Source of the DNA: Strongylocentrotus purpuratus
Lineage: Eukaryota; Echinodermata; Echinoidea; Camarodonta; Strongylocentrotidae
Direction: 5' to 3'
NCBI RefSeq assembly: GCF_000002235.5
Contig: NW_022145609.1
Span: 36,778,619 to 36,842,618, forward strand
DNA length: 64,000 nucleotides
Of the stretch, positions 1-13,900 are shown piece by piece (the stretch's first letter is position 1; every line of letters starts with the position of its first letter). The notes under the pieces were generated by a model. That model worked only from the letters and a program-made list of their open reading frames with translations. It had not been told where the DNA came from and did no database searches. Made by a program: the position numbers and the translations under genes.

Positions 1-964
1 AAACACCTGGGAAGGAATCATCCATAAATTTGAATAATTTAGTTGATAAACGATTCCGCATATGGAGCAGAAAGCAGTGGATTCTTAACAACACGAGCAG
101 AATGTCGGTACGTTAATGAAATTTGGCGCGATTGGAAAATTCATCTTTCTACCCTGCGACTTCAATGGTACGATCCAATTAATTAAAACAATAAAACGGT
201 TCTTATTTGAAAATTACTTATTAAATAAAACTCGAACCTTCAGTCACTTAGACCAAATAATGTTGTATTTTACTAATAATTAAAAAAGATGTATAAATAT
301 TGTGAAAATGTAGCATTTTACGATAAAAGACGCCGATTTAGCGACGATGAAGTCATTAAAATCTGTTTATTTGCGCGTGCATCCGGGACTTCAGACGCTG
401 AAGGTCATTGGTCAAGCGTTTATGTTTCCTTTATTCCGACAAAAATATACAATCAATCAAAACAAGTTAGTATATTCATTAGCCGCTCACCCGCAAAGCC
501 ACTTGGCAAGAATGGAACGAGTGAGAACTTGCGAGAGCGGCAGAAGTGCGATTAAAACACGCTACTTTGCTCTTCTCCAATGCAAAACGAGACGACATTA
601 TGTTTTTTCCGACAAAAGTACAGAGAAATTGCAAATTACTTTTATATATTATGTTTTTTGAGATTTACCCAAGTGAATCCCGGACACCCCAATGCTGGAA
701 AGAAACGTACTTTTTTTCTTTTTTTTTTAGAAAACTTCACTTTTTCATGCAAAAATGCTTATCTGTTCTATGCACGCAAGTTAGATTGAGCGAATATGAT
801 ACAACTATTCCATATGTTCCTTAATGTCCATTACGATAATGACCACTGGAAATATGGTCAAATATATTTACAACACCTGTACATAGAATCAATTTCTTTT
901 TACTTAATTCACTGTCGGTACTTTCAGCAATTGTCATTATCATGGTAAATATCCTGACTTCATT
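1..964. other. Downstream flank of the receptor gene, no gene recognised
   Basis: Overlapping short open frames on the plus strand (289-824) show no recognisable domain and no splice-site support. TTTATT at about 430-435 would read as AATAAA on the minus strand and could serve the receptor gene as a poly(A) signal, but it is not distinctive. Confidence 0.4.
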
Positions 965-2123
965 TTAAAGTTGACTATCATTGTTGAGGTCGGTCACAGA
1001 AGTAACAGTAAAAATCGTTCTTTTTGCTGGCATACCATCAACTTTCGAATTTGTTCTAGCTTGTTCAGGCTTTTTCTTGTTTTCGATATAATTAACGAAC
1101 GTGTACAGTATAGGATTGATTGAGGAGTTGATTGGGATGATGAATATAACACTCCAAGCATAGAGGGATGTCGGTAGGACAACCAGACCGGATTGAGTAA
1201 GAATACCCATAACTATGATGGGCATCCAGCAGGCGAAATCGGTTCCAATGATAAAAGCCATTTTTCTAGCAACTTTGATTTCTCGATTACGTAAAGCAGC
1301 ATTCGCTACAGATTTGGTTGATCGCTTTACCTTTATAAACATCATGATATAGCATATTAAGATAATAATGAATATAATCATGTTAACACAGATAAATGTT
1401 GCAATGGCGTAGAGCCAAGATGGCCGAAAGGTGCTCTCGACAACTACATACACAATTACGTCTTCACTACGTCCTTTATCTTCTCTAAACTCAAGTCTTC
1501 CTATCTCTTCAGACTCGGCGTGTAGTGGCAAACCAACGCAAACATCGGACAGTCCGTAAAACCCGGGCAAATCCGCTGGAACCAAATTGGGTATGACACT
1601 GAGCATGCACATGACTAACCATAATAACATCATGATAATTCTGGCTGATTTCACAGTCATCCGGTAATCACTGAAAGGAAATATAATACAGACGAATCGA
1701 TCGACCGTCATTAATGCCAATGTGAAAACAGAACATTCGCTGGATAGAAAAGCGAGGAAACTCGAAAATTTGCACAAAAGCGATTCACGCCAAATTGGTG
1801 CACTCAAGAAATAAATACTGCCGAAATAGATATCTGCTGATGTGATAATTATCATATAGATACCCATGAGACAGTCTGCCACGGCTAAGTTCATGATTAA
1901 GAGAGTTTGGACGGTGAGCTGCTGCTCCTGGCGAAGACGTAGTACCAAGACAGTCAGGTTGCCCATGAGAGATGTAAGTCCTATGACCCAGCCGGCGATC
2001 ATTAAGACAACGTTCGGATAAAGCCTCCCACATGTTTCCAGAGGACTTGTAGGAGACGTCCTAGCGCAAGTGACGTTTTCTCTTTGATCAAGAAGACAAC
2101 ACAGCCTGTTATCAGAAGTGGAT
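965..2123 (-). other. Receptor last exon: hinge and seven-transmembrane domain
   Basis: The exon opens with a cysteine-rich hinge (DNRLCCLL, TCAR, LETCGRLYPN) of LGR type and then encodes all seven helices. Class A landmarks are visible: GN in helix 1, LAVAD in helix 2, a cysteine before helix 3 (LLCKF), DRF in place of DRY at the end of helix 3, a cysteine in loop 2 (DVCVGLPL), CWMP in helix 6 and NSSINPILY in helix 7. Extracellular loop 2 is unusually long, about 55 residues, and rich in E, D and R. The C-tail is short (about 45 residues) and ends SQL, which fits a class I PDZ ligand. The stop codon is at 965-967. Confidence 0.95.
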
Positions 2124-5100
2124 CTGAAAGAGAAGCGAAGATGTTTTTTTATAGAAGCAATTTCCTTTTAAATGTGCCAAAAATCTAATTCATCTGAATG
2201 AAATCAGCTATTGATTCCAGGAAGGCCTGCACGGCAAATGTCTAAGATACCCTGACGTCTTACTAGACATTATAAAATATTTGGTTTTGACCAAAACGAG
2301 CTATTCAAGACGTCAGCAAATCGACGATGGGGTACATCTATGAATAAAAATATACTTACATGGCTTTCAACGATGTTAGGCCAGTCAGTACGTTTCCCCG
2401 GATCGATTGTAATTGTAAATCCAGAAGAAAACTGTTCACGATTAGACAAATGAATACACAGTTCAAGTTTTGATTGTCAACCAGTTTAAAAAAAAATTGA
2501 AACTAAATTTAATTTATTATATTTCCATCATAAGTTATGCTGTTTGTTATATATATATATATGAACGTTTGTGAAGCTGCTAAAGTGTAACCTCACGCTA
2601 TAGTGTAACCTAACGCCTAAGAAACTGAAAAAAGGTTCACTTCAGCGGATACGCTATATACATACTGATACACAGTGGAACCGTTGAGGAGCACACGCTA
2701 ACCGTAATTTGTTGGGAAACACAAGCGAACCATAATAGTGGCTCTGAAGGGACATCGCGAATCACAAACTTTGAAGTGAAATTCGTGATGAAAATACGCG
2801 ACAAATCTCATATTTTGTCTCGATTTTTTAATTTATTTAGTTATATTCTATTTCCTTTATCTCTGCTTTCTTTCTCTTTCTCTCCCTTCCTCTCTTTCTT
2901 AATATATCTCACTTCTATAACCCCCCTCTCTCCCTCTCTCTTTCTCATCTCATTCTCTCTCTTTCTCTCTCTCTCTCTTTCTCATCTCATTCTCTCTCTC
3001 TCTCTCTCTCGTTATCCTTCTCTCTCTTTCTCTATATCTTCCCCCGCCCTTTCTGTTTTTATCTCTGTCTCTCTCATATCCTTCTTCCTTTTTCTTTCTA
3101 TCTATTAATTGCTGTTTTGCTATAGCCGAGCTTTATAGAGCCTTTCTACATTGTTGGAAGGCCCAACAATTTGATGGACACCAGACTGATGGACACACTT
3201 AAGACACACTTCTGCATGGATTTTCAAAACATGTTTATGAAGACGAATTTAGTGATGAAAGTACAACATTAGGGTTTTCTGCGTACAACACAAACCTAAA
3301 TAAATTATTGGGCACTCCTTCGTCAAATTCGTCTTCAAACATATTTGTTGTATAAATCATTGCAGAAGGACATCCTCTTTCACATCATTATATAATTTAA
3401 CTGAAATTTTGCTATAAAATATTAAGACAATTTTGGGCTCCCAACACTTTAGAGGGGCTGTGTTTATAGTGCGTGCATTGCATACATTCAGAAACATAAG
3501 GGAAAGCTCAATTTGATACGCTGACCGTTTTAAACGTAGTATAAATTTAAACATCTTTGGTTCTAACCAACCACATGGCCACATGATTGTTTCACGGTGA
3601 AAGAATAATGTCTGTGAAAATGTCAGGTGTTTAAGGCCCCTCTAAAGTTTTGGGCCCCACAAATTTCATGGCAAAACATTGATCTACATTTGCCACTCTC
3701 CACCCAGGTGTTAATTAATGGGTACCCGGTAAGATGCGAAAGCTAATGTGCTTAGATTAGCAAGTGTGCGCTTGAAGAAAAAAAAGACGCCTGGCTGGAA
3801 TGCTCCCAAGGGAGTGAAGAATGTGCATACATTGTGTGCGGGTAAGCCTGAATCCATTGCACCGGGTAATTATATGATTGCAGGGCCATTTATGCATCAA
3901 TTAAAAAAAAAATCACATCTGAAGGGGCACATCCCCCCTCAGACACCCCCTCCCCTTGCGTTCTTGTTCCTGTTAATTGAACTTACGACTGTTTTCTTTT
4001 TAATTTGGCCAAAATTATGCACCAAATCGAGCAATTTATGCATCAATTGAAAACAAAAATTAAACTCTGAGGGGGGTACATCCCTCTCAGACACCCCCTT
4101 CCTTCATTGCACGTCCATTCGCCCCCCCCCCCCCCCCCACCCAACAAAATAACCTGGCGCTTAAGTGTAACCTGCTGCTAAAGGGTAACCTGCTGCTAAA
4201 GTATAACCTGCTGCTAAAGTGTAATCTGCTGCTAAAGTGTAACCTGCTGCTAAAGTGTCACCTGCTGCTAAAGTGTAATCTGCTGCTAAAGTGTAACCTG
4301 CTGCTATAGTGTAACCTGCTGCTAAAGTGTAACCTGCTGCTAAAGTATAACCTGATGCTAAAGTGTAACCTGTTGCTAAAGTGTAACCTGCTGCTAAAGT
4401 GTAACCTGCTGCTAAAGTGTAACCTGCTGCTAAAGTGTAACCTGTTGCTAAAGTGTAACCTGCTGTTTAAGTGTAACCTGCTGCTATAAAGTGTAACCTG
4501 ATGTTAAAGTGTAACCTGCTGCCATGGGCGGCGCCACAGGGGGGCGGGGGGGGGGGGGGGGGGGACAGGGGAGCACCTGTAATTTTTTTATTATTCATTT
4601 TCTCTAAAGCAGAAGTGTTTTAGGGGCAAATTTGTTGTTGCTTATAATACATCCACAGGGGTATCCAAGTTTAAGTAAAAACAGACCAATATTGATGATA
4701 ACAATTGGGAAAAACTGAGCAGGCACCAAAATAGCAATATGTTAGATTTCATATTGAAAACGGTATTAATACTATTTCCATGAAATGTAGAAAGACTATT
4801 TATAACTGGATGAGCAGATGAGTAACTGTGATGTAGATGCTGGACATAGTGTGGTAACGCATGACGGTCAGTCTCTAGATCTCATCACGCGTGCGCCTGG
4901 CCTCAGTTCAGCTAGCTAGCTCCAGACTTACACGAACAACGAACGCGCGCCGGCATCACGACCGCTACGGCCGCGAGCCCGTTCGCTGAAGTGAACTACT
5001 TTTTCAAAAACTTAGGCGGCAGGTTACACTTTAGCGGAGTTTTCACTTTAGCAGCTTAACAAACGTTTGACCCCATCGAAACAGTAAAATATCAACAAAC

Positions 5101-8100
5101 TTCTACTGTACTTCGAGGAAGAGTTTCAATGAGGCACGTACATACATATTCTTATATGTATAAATATATATATATATTAAATGGGTGTGAAATACACTTA
5201 TAACACAAATTATATAATATTTATTGCATAAACCCTAACCACCTATACTGTTAATACCACCGTTTCTGTAACGTTAGAAAATTGCCTTACGTCAAAAAGC
5301 TATCATTATTCTTGTACTTACATATACTCCAGACTTATGGTGTTAAGGAATACGTCAGGATCGATGCGAGTGATTGGATTGTTGCTCAAATCACTGTGGA
5401 TGAAATAGATATTCATTGAGATATGATTTAAAGAGTTGTTTCTATACCTCCAATGATATCATATTGATTTCTGTTAATATCAATGATAACAAAATATTGT
5501 TATACTACAATATTATCATTTCAACTCTAATGATAACATTTCGATTCAGTGTTCAAAACATACTATTAGACATTTATCATACACCAAAAGATCTACGGGG
5601 TATTTTGAGATAGAATATAGATATTTACCCCATTTGTCTGGCCCAAGGAATAATGTGATCAGGTTGTTAAAGGAAAGTTGTTTCAATCTTATTTATACCA
5701 AACAATAGTCTTCCAATTCACTAATTAATTTTTATCAATTATTTTCCAATAATTCATTAAAAGAACTTTATTTGTCCATAAACGCTACACATTTTCGTCT
5801 AAAAAAAAATCTACCCACTGGTATCTCATCATTGAAAGGCCATTCAATTGTCAAACAGAAAGGAATAAAATGGGGAAAAGGCGCTGAAATGTAAACGTCA
5901 AAAATTCACAACTTACAGAATTAAGAGGTTAATTTGGTCCTGGAAATCACCTTTAGCTATGTGTTTGATGTCATTGCTGGAGAGGTTCCTAAAATATGAT
6001 TAAGACAAGTCTGTTACTTTACATTCGGTGGGGTGGCAGGGTGGAATATTTATTGAAACATTCTCCAACAAACCAAGACAATGGAAAATCAAAGGTCTTA
6101 ACACAATTTATGTTTACTGCCGAGGTTAAAGTATTACGACCATCTGTAGTAGAAGTAGAAGTAGTAGTGGTAGAATGAGTAACAATAGCCTTCAATTGCT
6201 TTTGAATATTGTTCATCATTTTCTTTAATTCGTTACGAGTTTTAGTGTTCAGTTTTTCTTTTTCTGGCAAATAATTTAAACAGCAATCTCTCACAAAACA
6301 GTTATAACTTTAGCATTGATTACGCTTTTTAATTCAAAGCTAATGGTGAGAGTTTTTTTTTCGATCATCGCGACAATTTATAGGTCACGTAATAGAGAAT
6401 GTTTACATTTCATCCAAGTTATCATTCATTTTAATACTGTAAATTCTTACAATCGTTCCAGTTCAGGTAGTCCGTCAAATATTCCACTCAATGTAACAAA
6501 GTTGTTCTCCTGAAGTTGCCTGTGTTAACAAAAAAGTATCGGAAATATAACCTGTTGCTTGAAAAGCATCGATATTTTCCGATGATGGACATAGCCCCCC
6601 CCCCCCCCCCCCCCACTCACTCCGAGAACGGAGGGATACATGCGTGTTACCAAAATGTCCGGTACTTTTCGTGCGACAAAGTCCGGCCCGAGAATTCTAA
6701 AAAAAAAAGGGGGTGTATTTGACTTTTCAACCGGAGATTTCTTTAAAAAGGGGGTGTTTTTTCTCTTTTTTTTCTCTCATCTCTTTGGACTCCTGAGAAA
6801 TTAAAAACGGGGATTATAAAATATCTTGAACATAGAAACAATGATCAAATCCCGGGACTGATGTAGACTAGTTTTGTACTGTAGTCTATCCTAATTCACA
6901 CACAGCTGCATTACTATCCTGACTGTGTCCTGTGTATTGAACCTATTCTATTAATTCTCAACATTTCAAACACCACTGTACAAAACTCAACTGATTTCAC
7001 TTAAAATCGGTACTTTAGTTTAGTGACAATAATTGATGACACCTAAAATTAGATTCGTTAAATCTAAAGAGTATCTTTACGAGGATAAAGTACTTAGTTA
7101 CAGAGTTTGATTACATAAGTCATTTATTATGACAGGAACATTAGTATGTAAAAGGAGACATCATGCAGGCACAGATGATGTCAGTTAAGATTAATGGAAG
7201 GTTTATTTCTAACTAAGTCTCAATATCAGGCACTAAAGTAATAATTCGGTGGTGATATGTTATGCAGATAAGTGAGCATAAAACTAATTTGCAGACTTTG
7301 TTTATTCTTACAAGGTATGAATGAAAACACGAGCACAGAAATTGTGTATGTATTCCATGTGCTAAATGTCTGTACGTAATGCAGACTGAGTTCTTTGGGG
7401 GTATTCCCTGGTTGTGTGAGCCAACCAATAATGACAGCTTATCTGAGATAAGAGGGGGGGGGGGGTGTTCTGCATGTCCTGAGATAGGGGGTTCATTGAG
7501 CAGTGTTCCGGATTTAGGGGGGTCTCCAAGGCAGGAAAAGCCCGCGGAAAGCCCGCGGAAAGCCCGCGATAAGCCCGCGAAATGGGGGTCCAGAAATTTT
7601 GGCAGTCCTCAGATAGGGGGTGCTTTCAAAGAGAGGGAACAAGCATATGAGTACCCTAAATAACACTGAGTGGGGGGATCGTTATATGATATAACACTTT
7701 CATTTTTACTTCTTATTTCGCTATATGCACATTTTATTACACAATTACTCAGTTTATCAGTTTTAATTACCATTAGAACAAAGATCTAGTTGACATACCA
7801 AATTAAGATTGTTATTATGATACAAGACAGACAAAAGAACCTTTTTTCTCGAATACTTACAATCGACTGATGTCCATACCATAAAGGGACCTTTTCTCGA
7901 TCATACGTATCCGATTATTCTCTATGTGTCTACAAAAGAAATAATATAATGTGGAAATATTCAGCTGAATAACTATAGCGTAAGCATCCATATTGCTTTC
8001 TACCATCATTTTAATTCCCTTTTTCAAGTAAAACAAACAGCATTTGCAGTATAAATAAATTGAAAACCTCTGTAAAATAGACAATTGATTGAAAAGATAA

Positions 8101-10920
8101 TTATAATAAAGATTCATTGGTGTGATAATATTTGTTGGCTCTATTTTATTTGCAGATAGTGCTCGTTGAGCAGTGTATGATAATTTCTTAAATCTAATAT
8201 ACATGTATATATGAACAGATAAGGAATATCGAGCTAATGTTTCTGTTTCTACACTGGCATTCAATTAGGTATTATGCAACAATAAGGGTATAAATCGAGA
8301 ATTTAGATAGGTAATGATAAACAAACTTACAAGACATCAACAGTGCCAGAGAATACATCTTCTGTTATCGTGGTGATATTGTTGTTGTTCAGATAACTGG
8401 TATTAAGAAAATTACAAAGAAGCATCATCTTAAATTGACAATTAATAAGCCATAATGGATAACTGATTTCTATATTATCTTTACAATTATACAAATTCAT
8501 GTGAATTGAACACAACAAATTTGAGTAAATATTTTTTAACTTTATGGGTCCCATGATTGGTTCTTTATTTGGTTGCGAATATAAATAATTCAAGAGAAGG
8601 ATTTTACAATTTTATATTATGAATCTGAAAGTTCATTAAAAAGTTCTTTCGATTTTTCTCTATTGGACGTGACATATTCAATCATATTGTTTAATTTTCT
8701 ATAGATTATTGACAGAACAATTTGTATCCAAACTCAAGATTTTTACTTGAACTTGAAATTACTTTACTCTGTGTACTTAATCCTCAGGATGAATTGTTCA
8801 TTGCGAATTATATTACTCAATTTTATTTTTGCCCTGATATTTGTTTTACGTCATGATGTTTATTTTCAATATATCCCCCTGTTATGTTTGACTATGTTAT
8901 GAATGAAATAACTATAAGGCAATTCAATGTTTGAAACAGATGGGTCAATAAATTACAATGTTTATTTCTGATTAAAATTAAAATTCTAATAAGTCAATAC
9001 ATTGTACTTCTGATATTACTTACAGGTTCTCCAGGGATGGCAGTCCATGAAATGCTCCGTTATAAATGTCTACTATATTGTTATGCTCCAGGCTCCTACA
9101 AAATTAAACAATAATCTGAAAGTATGGCTGTCGGTAACAACATGTTGCAGCCTAACTGAAAAGGCCGTGGATATATTCTTTCGTCAAAAGAACACGCTTA
9201 TGGGGCGTATGGAGGAATTGTGGAATGCGCATATGGGAAAGAAAGGAACAGATGATAATGGATAGGAGTTTTTATTAAACACTTACACGAGAAAAGCTTT
9301 TGTTTTGTGTTTTCGGTGTTCTTTGTGTACGCTACTAAAATGACATGAAATGGAAGGAGGACAGGCAAGGAAAATAAATCTGAAAATGCTTCCACGTGCT
9401 CACTTACACATCCCCATCCCCCACCTCACTCACAAAATATACGCCCACATACATATCAACCCGGAAATGGAACTAGCTATTAAACAGTGTACTTAATATT
9501 GTGAAAATAATGATTATCAATTTAAACAATTTAAATCAACGCACACATTGCATTTCCAAAAGATCTATATTATTTACAATACATTATATATTATGAACAT
9601 AGGTTATATAATTAGCGTTACCAAATACAGAGTACACCCCTCCCGGCCTCTCCCGAAAGAGAATGACATATTTTATATTTAACATTCTATCATGAAATAC
9701 GAATTTGGCCAGGTATGTATATTTTTTTTAACCTCTTTGCCCCCCCCCCTCCTAAAAGAAAATCCAATACAATCGGCTGACATTCATGAAAATACAGATT
9801 TAAATTTGAAAATGTAAATGACAAAAGTATCTTAAAAATTAGTATTAAACAATTCTTGTTGCTGGACTGCGAGGTCCAGATTATACTTGCTCAAATCTCG
9901 GAAAAAATATGCATACAATTGCCTTAATTTTAACAATCTCATATCACCTCATGCTTGTATATGTGTACTTACAACGTACGGAGTTTTGGCAAGTTGGAAA
10001 ATAGCTTGGCAGAAATCGACGTGATTTGATTGTATGATATGTCACTGAGGGAAAGATTAGAGGAAGGTTTAGGGTTGATGTATTCAGTCATTATAAATCA
10101 ATATTCATGAAAAGAATAAATGTTTCCAACAAATTTCCAGCACTTACATAAAAACGCTTTCTGATATTAAAGAAATAGCATTTATTCAGATTTTTATTAT
10201 CACAATTTCGTCTAAAAATCATACAAACTAATCTACTCATTATAGTTTGTAAAAGTTGGACGAGTAACTATTTATATATTATTTCTTTACATCGATGACA
10301 AGGTATATTATAAGCCTTTTCTTGTGCTTAATATTACAACTCATCAGATTCTATCCTTAAAAAGTAAAGAGCTACTTCTCCACAACAATTCTCAAACGTT
10401 AAGAGTCTAATTTGTCTTAATAAAGTCAGAAGGATTGGGTTAATTATCTGTCGAAACAAAAACGGCTGTGTCTATTTGCTATCTCAATTTCAATGTTTTC
10501 TTTCTTTGAAGTAATTTACCCATTGGTTGCAATGGATGAGCACTGATGATAAAATGAAATAAAAGAACAGAATTTGTTTAACTTACATATATTCAAGAAG
10601 CTCAAGTCCTTCAAAGATACCATCGGGAACACTTACAATCATGTTGGAATCAAGGATCCTAAGATAGATGATTTAAGTAAAACATTTAGAATATCGTATC
10701 AGATGCGCCGGAATAAAAAAAAGTTTCCACATCCCATGGTTTAGGGAAGTATCATATCTTCTTGAGATCATAACATTTTCGCTTTGTTTAATTAATTTGT
10801 AATAATAATGATAATAACAATAATATTGATAGTAGTAACAAAACAAAAAGAATGATAAAAGTGATTATTAATTTAGTAAAAGGTAGTATCATAAATAATA
10901 TTGTTATAATGATAATGATG

Positions 10921-10960
<40 letters not shown>

Positions 10961-13900
10961 TAGTATTAATGATTATACTACTATTACTACTTCTTCTACT
11001 ACTTCTACTGCTACTACTATACTACGAACTATATATATATTTTTTTTTTTATATATTTGTAATTATTTATCTCCTAAATAAGATTTTATTTCATTAAATA
11101 AGAACTTCTTAGAAATATCTAACGTAAGTAGTAGTATTCAAATCTATTGTCAAAATGGAATCTGCTTCTTTCTTTTTTTCGTCCACACCAGAAATAAATT
11201 CCATATTGGATTTTGCCCTACAAGGTCAATAATAAATAATATATTTTTGAACTTTTCCCTGAGATGTTTCTGTCAAAATTACAATCGAAATCTAAATTTT
11301 AATTCAGTTGGTTTTCTTATTATTTGATTTAAAGAGAAGGTTGAGTTCTGGGAAGAGGTAAACAATAATTTGTGAGCGTTATTATTGTTATTATACAAGT
11401 GTGGAAGAACATCAGATTAAAAATGTTCCCTGAAAAGCATGGCTCTTCAAGTGCCTTAATATTCTAAATATGACATGTAACATCATACAAATCTGGACGG
11501 ATTTTTATGCGACATGTTCGTTTAGTCCCATAAACATCTCTCTGTGTACAGTTCTTGTAACTTTACTAAGACTTGGCCAAATTCCGTCTAATTTTGATGA
11601 TTCCAGAACCTGGCAGTGCACACCAATACTTATATGCTAGATAATCAACTTTTTGTGCTTGATTCCACATTGTTTCTTTCATATTGCAATCGCACGACCA
11701 AAACTCAACTTTATCTTTAAGTAGAGAGAATAACAACTCACAAGTATACTAGATTCTTCATTTCAGAGAAAGCCGCCTGTGCCAACAAAGTGACGTTGCT
11801 CCTTCTGAGAATACTGCATATGACAACAACAAAACTAGTTAAAAGAATTTACTGAATATGTAAGAAATAAGGGCAAAAAGGCTAGTGCAAATAACCTTAT
11901 ACAAAATTAGGTTTAGTAAGAATAATACTATTCCACTTTATATAGCGCTTAATACATCGATGATGTCTCTAAGCGCTTAACAAATATATTATTACCCCGG
12001 TCATCGGATTCAGGCTTACCCGCACATGGTGTACGCACATTCTCCACCTCATGGGGAGCATTCCAGCCTGGCGTCATGTTTACAAGCGCACACTTACTCA
12101 TCTAACCACATTAACTTTCGCATCCTACCGGGTACCCATTTAACACCTGGGTGGAGAGTGGTAAATGTAGATCAATATCTTGCCAAAGGACATAAGTGTC
12201 GCCGTGGGACTCGAATCGCGGACCTTGTGATCCACAGTCCGGCGACGTATCTACTCGACCACCACACCTCTAATTGTAATCCTGGAAAGGGCTGGTGAGA
12301 TCCGCTTAGAGTTCTTGTTTAATAAGGTTTCGATCAATATCTCCCCATCGTCTTCAGGAGGATGACTAGAACATTGCCAAATCATGCCAGTGAATGTTTT
12401 TGTTGCTTACGAAGTGATCCCTCAATCCAGGTAGATTAAGTCAGGAGAGGTACAAATATAAAACAATATCTTGCCAAAGAACCATTACCTTGTGATCCAC
12501 AATCCATTGCCATATGGAACAAAATGCCACACTTCCCCTTCTCACCCTATCTGGACACCCCCCCCCCCCCCCCTTTGTGACAATACCCTTTTCGGACAAC
12601 TAATCACTAGGATAATCACCTACCATAATTCTACCAACTGATTCTTAAATAAGATTAGGAAATTAACAGGACTTAAGCAGAAATATAATGATTACTGAAC
12701 TTACACGATTTTTATTTCCCTCTGACACTCCAGGATTTGTCCAAATGAGAAATTAGATGATGCCTCCTCTACTGATGATCTTATGAAGAAGAAAACAATT
12801 ATTTGATGATTACGTAAAAAAAAAAGGTTGATTTTCTTTTTAAAGTGTATAATAACGTGTGTGATTTCTAGTCATTAGTACGTCAGCTAGAAGAATATCA
12901 TAGGAGAATTGTTCCCCGAAAAAATTGCTTTGCAAATGCTATTTTAGTACTATGTTGGACCAAACATTTACGCCACATGCGTGTAGTACCATATACTCAC
13001 TCACAGAATGTTGAATTGTTCTTGAATGCAAACGGTTTATAATACCGCAGGTAGGTGCAAGATAGTATATAAAAAGCCACACATTGGTAAATTACCCCAA
13101 GTTTGATATCTCTACAACGCAAGAGCAGTCTATCTCACGATTCTACGAGACCATAATATGTTGAGTATACTCACAGACATTGTAAGCCAAAAGGTCCATG
13201 TCCAGTGTTGTCGTTTTCATATTGAGCACATTGATCTACATGCAAAATAAGGACAGTGAAATGTTTGACAAGTGAGTCTCAGTCTACAAGATGATATATT
13301 GAATTGGAATATCACTTCAATTAAGCATCGTTAAAGATACTATGTCCCATTTGCAGCTCACATCAAATTCTGTAGAACTGTGCAGAAATTATGAATATGT
13401 CACGTATATCTGTTTTAAACTATGCAAGGAAACCGCTTACTTTCTAGACTTCACTGTTAGACACTATTGAGTGACTGACCGACTTCTTTTTTGCATACTT
13501 AGAATGAGCTGTAAAGGCTACATGAGCATTTGTCTTCATCAATAACCCACTTTTTGTAATGGCCAAAATTGAACTGATTGAATCGTTGCGCAGCACAAAA
13601 CGTATGACCATTCGATACAAGGGTCTGCAAATCAGACTATTTACTAAAATGATTGCAATCCTTATAGTCGATTTCACAACTAACAGTCGTGATTTTACCA
13701 CAAAAAGACAATTTCATGCCCTTTCGTTTTGAGGGAAGTTCTGAATTATTATTATCTTTAAAATGCAGTTGAAATTTAACATTTTCATTTGTTTGGCCTG
13801 CAAATGGGACATCGTACCTTAAAGACGGTTGAATTATTTTACAGCAGGCAGGAGTTTTAAACTTTTATCATGAATACAATTGATGACTGTACATGAAACA

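Larger units (their letters stand above)
2564..5067. mobile_element. 2.5-kb non-autonomous DNA transposon with ~85-bp inverted repeats
   Basis: The left end (2564-2650) and the reverse complement of the right end (about 4980-5067) align over roughly 85 bases. They share AACGTTTGT, AAGCTGCTAAAGTG, AGTGTAACCT, CGCCTAAG and GTTCACTTCAGCG. No transposase reading frame is visible inside. The interior carries a CT-rich tract, a SINE fragment and an 18-bp minisatellite whose unit resembles the terminal repeat. It sits in the last LRR intron of the receptor gene. The superfamily was not recognised. Confidence 0.7.
2360..11804 (-). other. Ten leucine-rich-repeat exons of the receptor
   Basis: Exons 11742-11804, 10587-10658, 9973-10044, 9024-9095, 8331-8396, 7861-7929, 6451-6519, 5917-5988, 5322-5393 and 2360-2431 each encode one LRR of 21-24 residues. 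Typical cores seen are LNLSSNDI, LDLSNNPI, LYLNNNNI and IDISYNQI, followed by an xxF/LxxLxxL half. Every intron is phase 2 and six exons are exactly 72 nt, the one-repeat-per-exon layout known from LGR-family receptors. The repeats should form the curved extracellular ligand-binding solenoid. The intron between the last two LRR exons is enlarged by a 2.5-kb inverted-repeat element. Confidence 0.93.

Noticed and set aside
289..824. Overlapping plus-strand frames at the left edge
   Set aside because: Several frames overlap each other, with no domain, splice signals or codon pattern favouring one.
2776..3108. Ser/Leu/Phe-rich open frame
   Set aside because: It is a by-product of a CT-rich tract. 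The same applies to Arg/Glu- or Leu/Ser-rich frames at 21544-21952, 30976-31374, 31392-31656, 38297-38599, 50430-50675, 56552-57073 and 58553-59038.
4154..4522. CRISPR-like regular array
   Set aside because: Units are contiguous 18-bp tandem copies without spacers, in a eukaryotic intron.
12026..12298. 90-codon open frame on the plus strand
   Set aside because: It lies entirely within a family 1 SINE copy. The frames at 3748-4050 and 33109-33312 are explained the same way.
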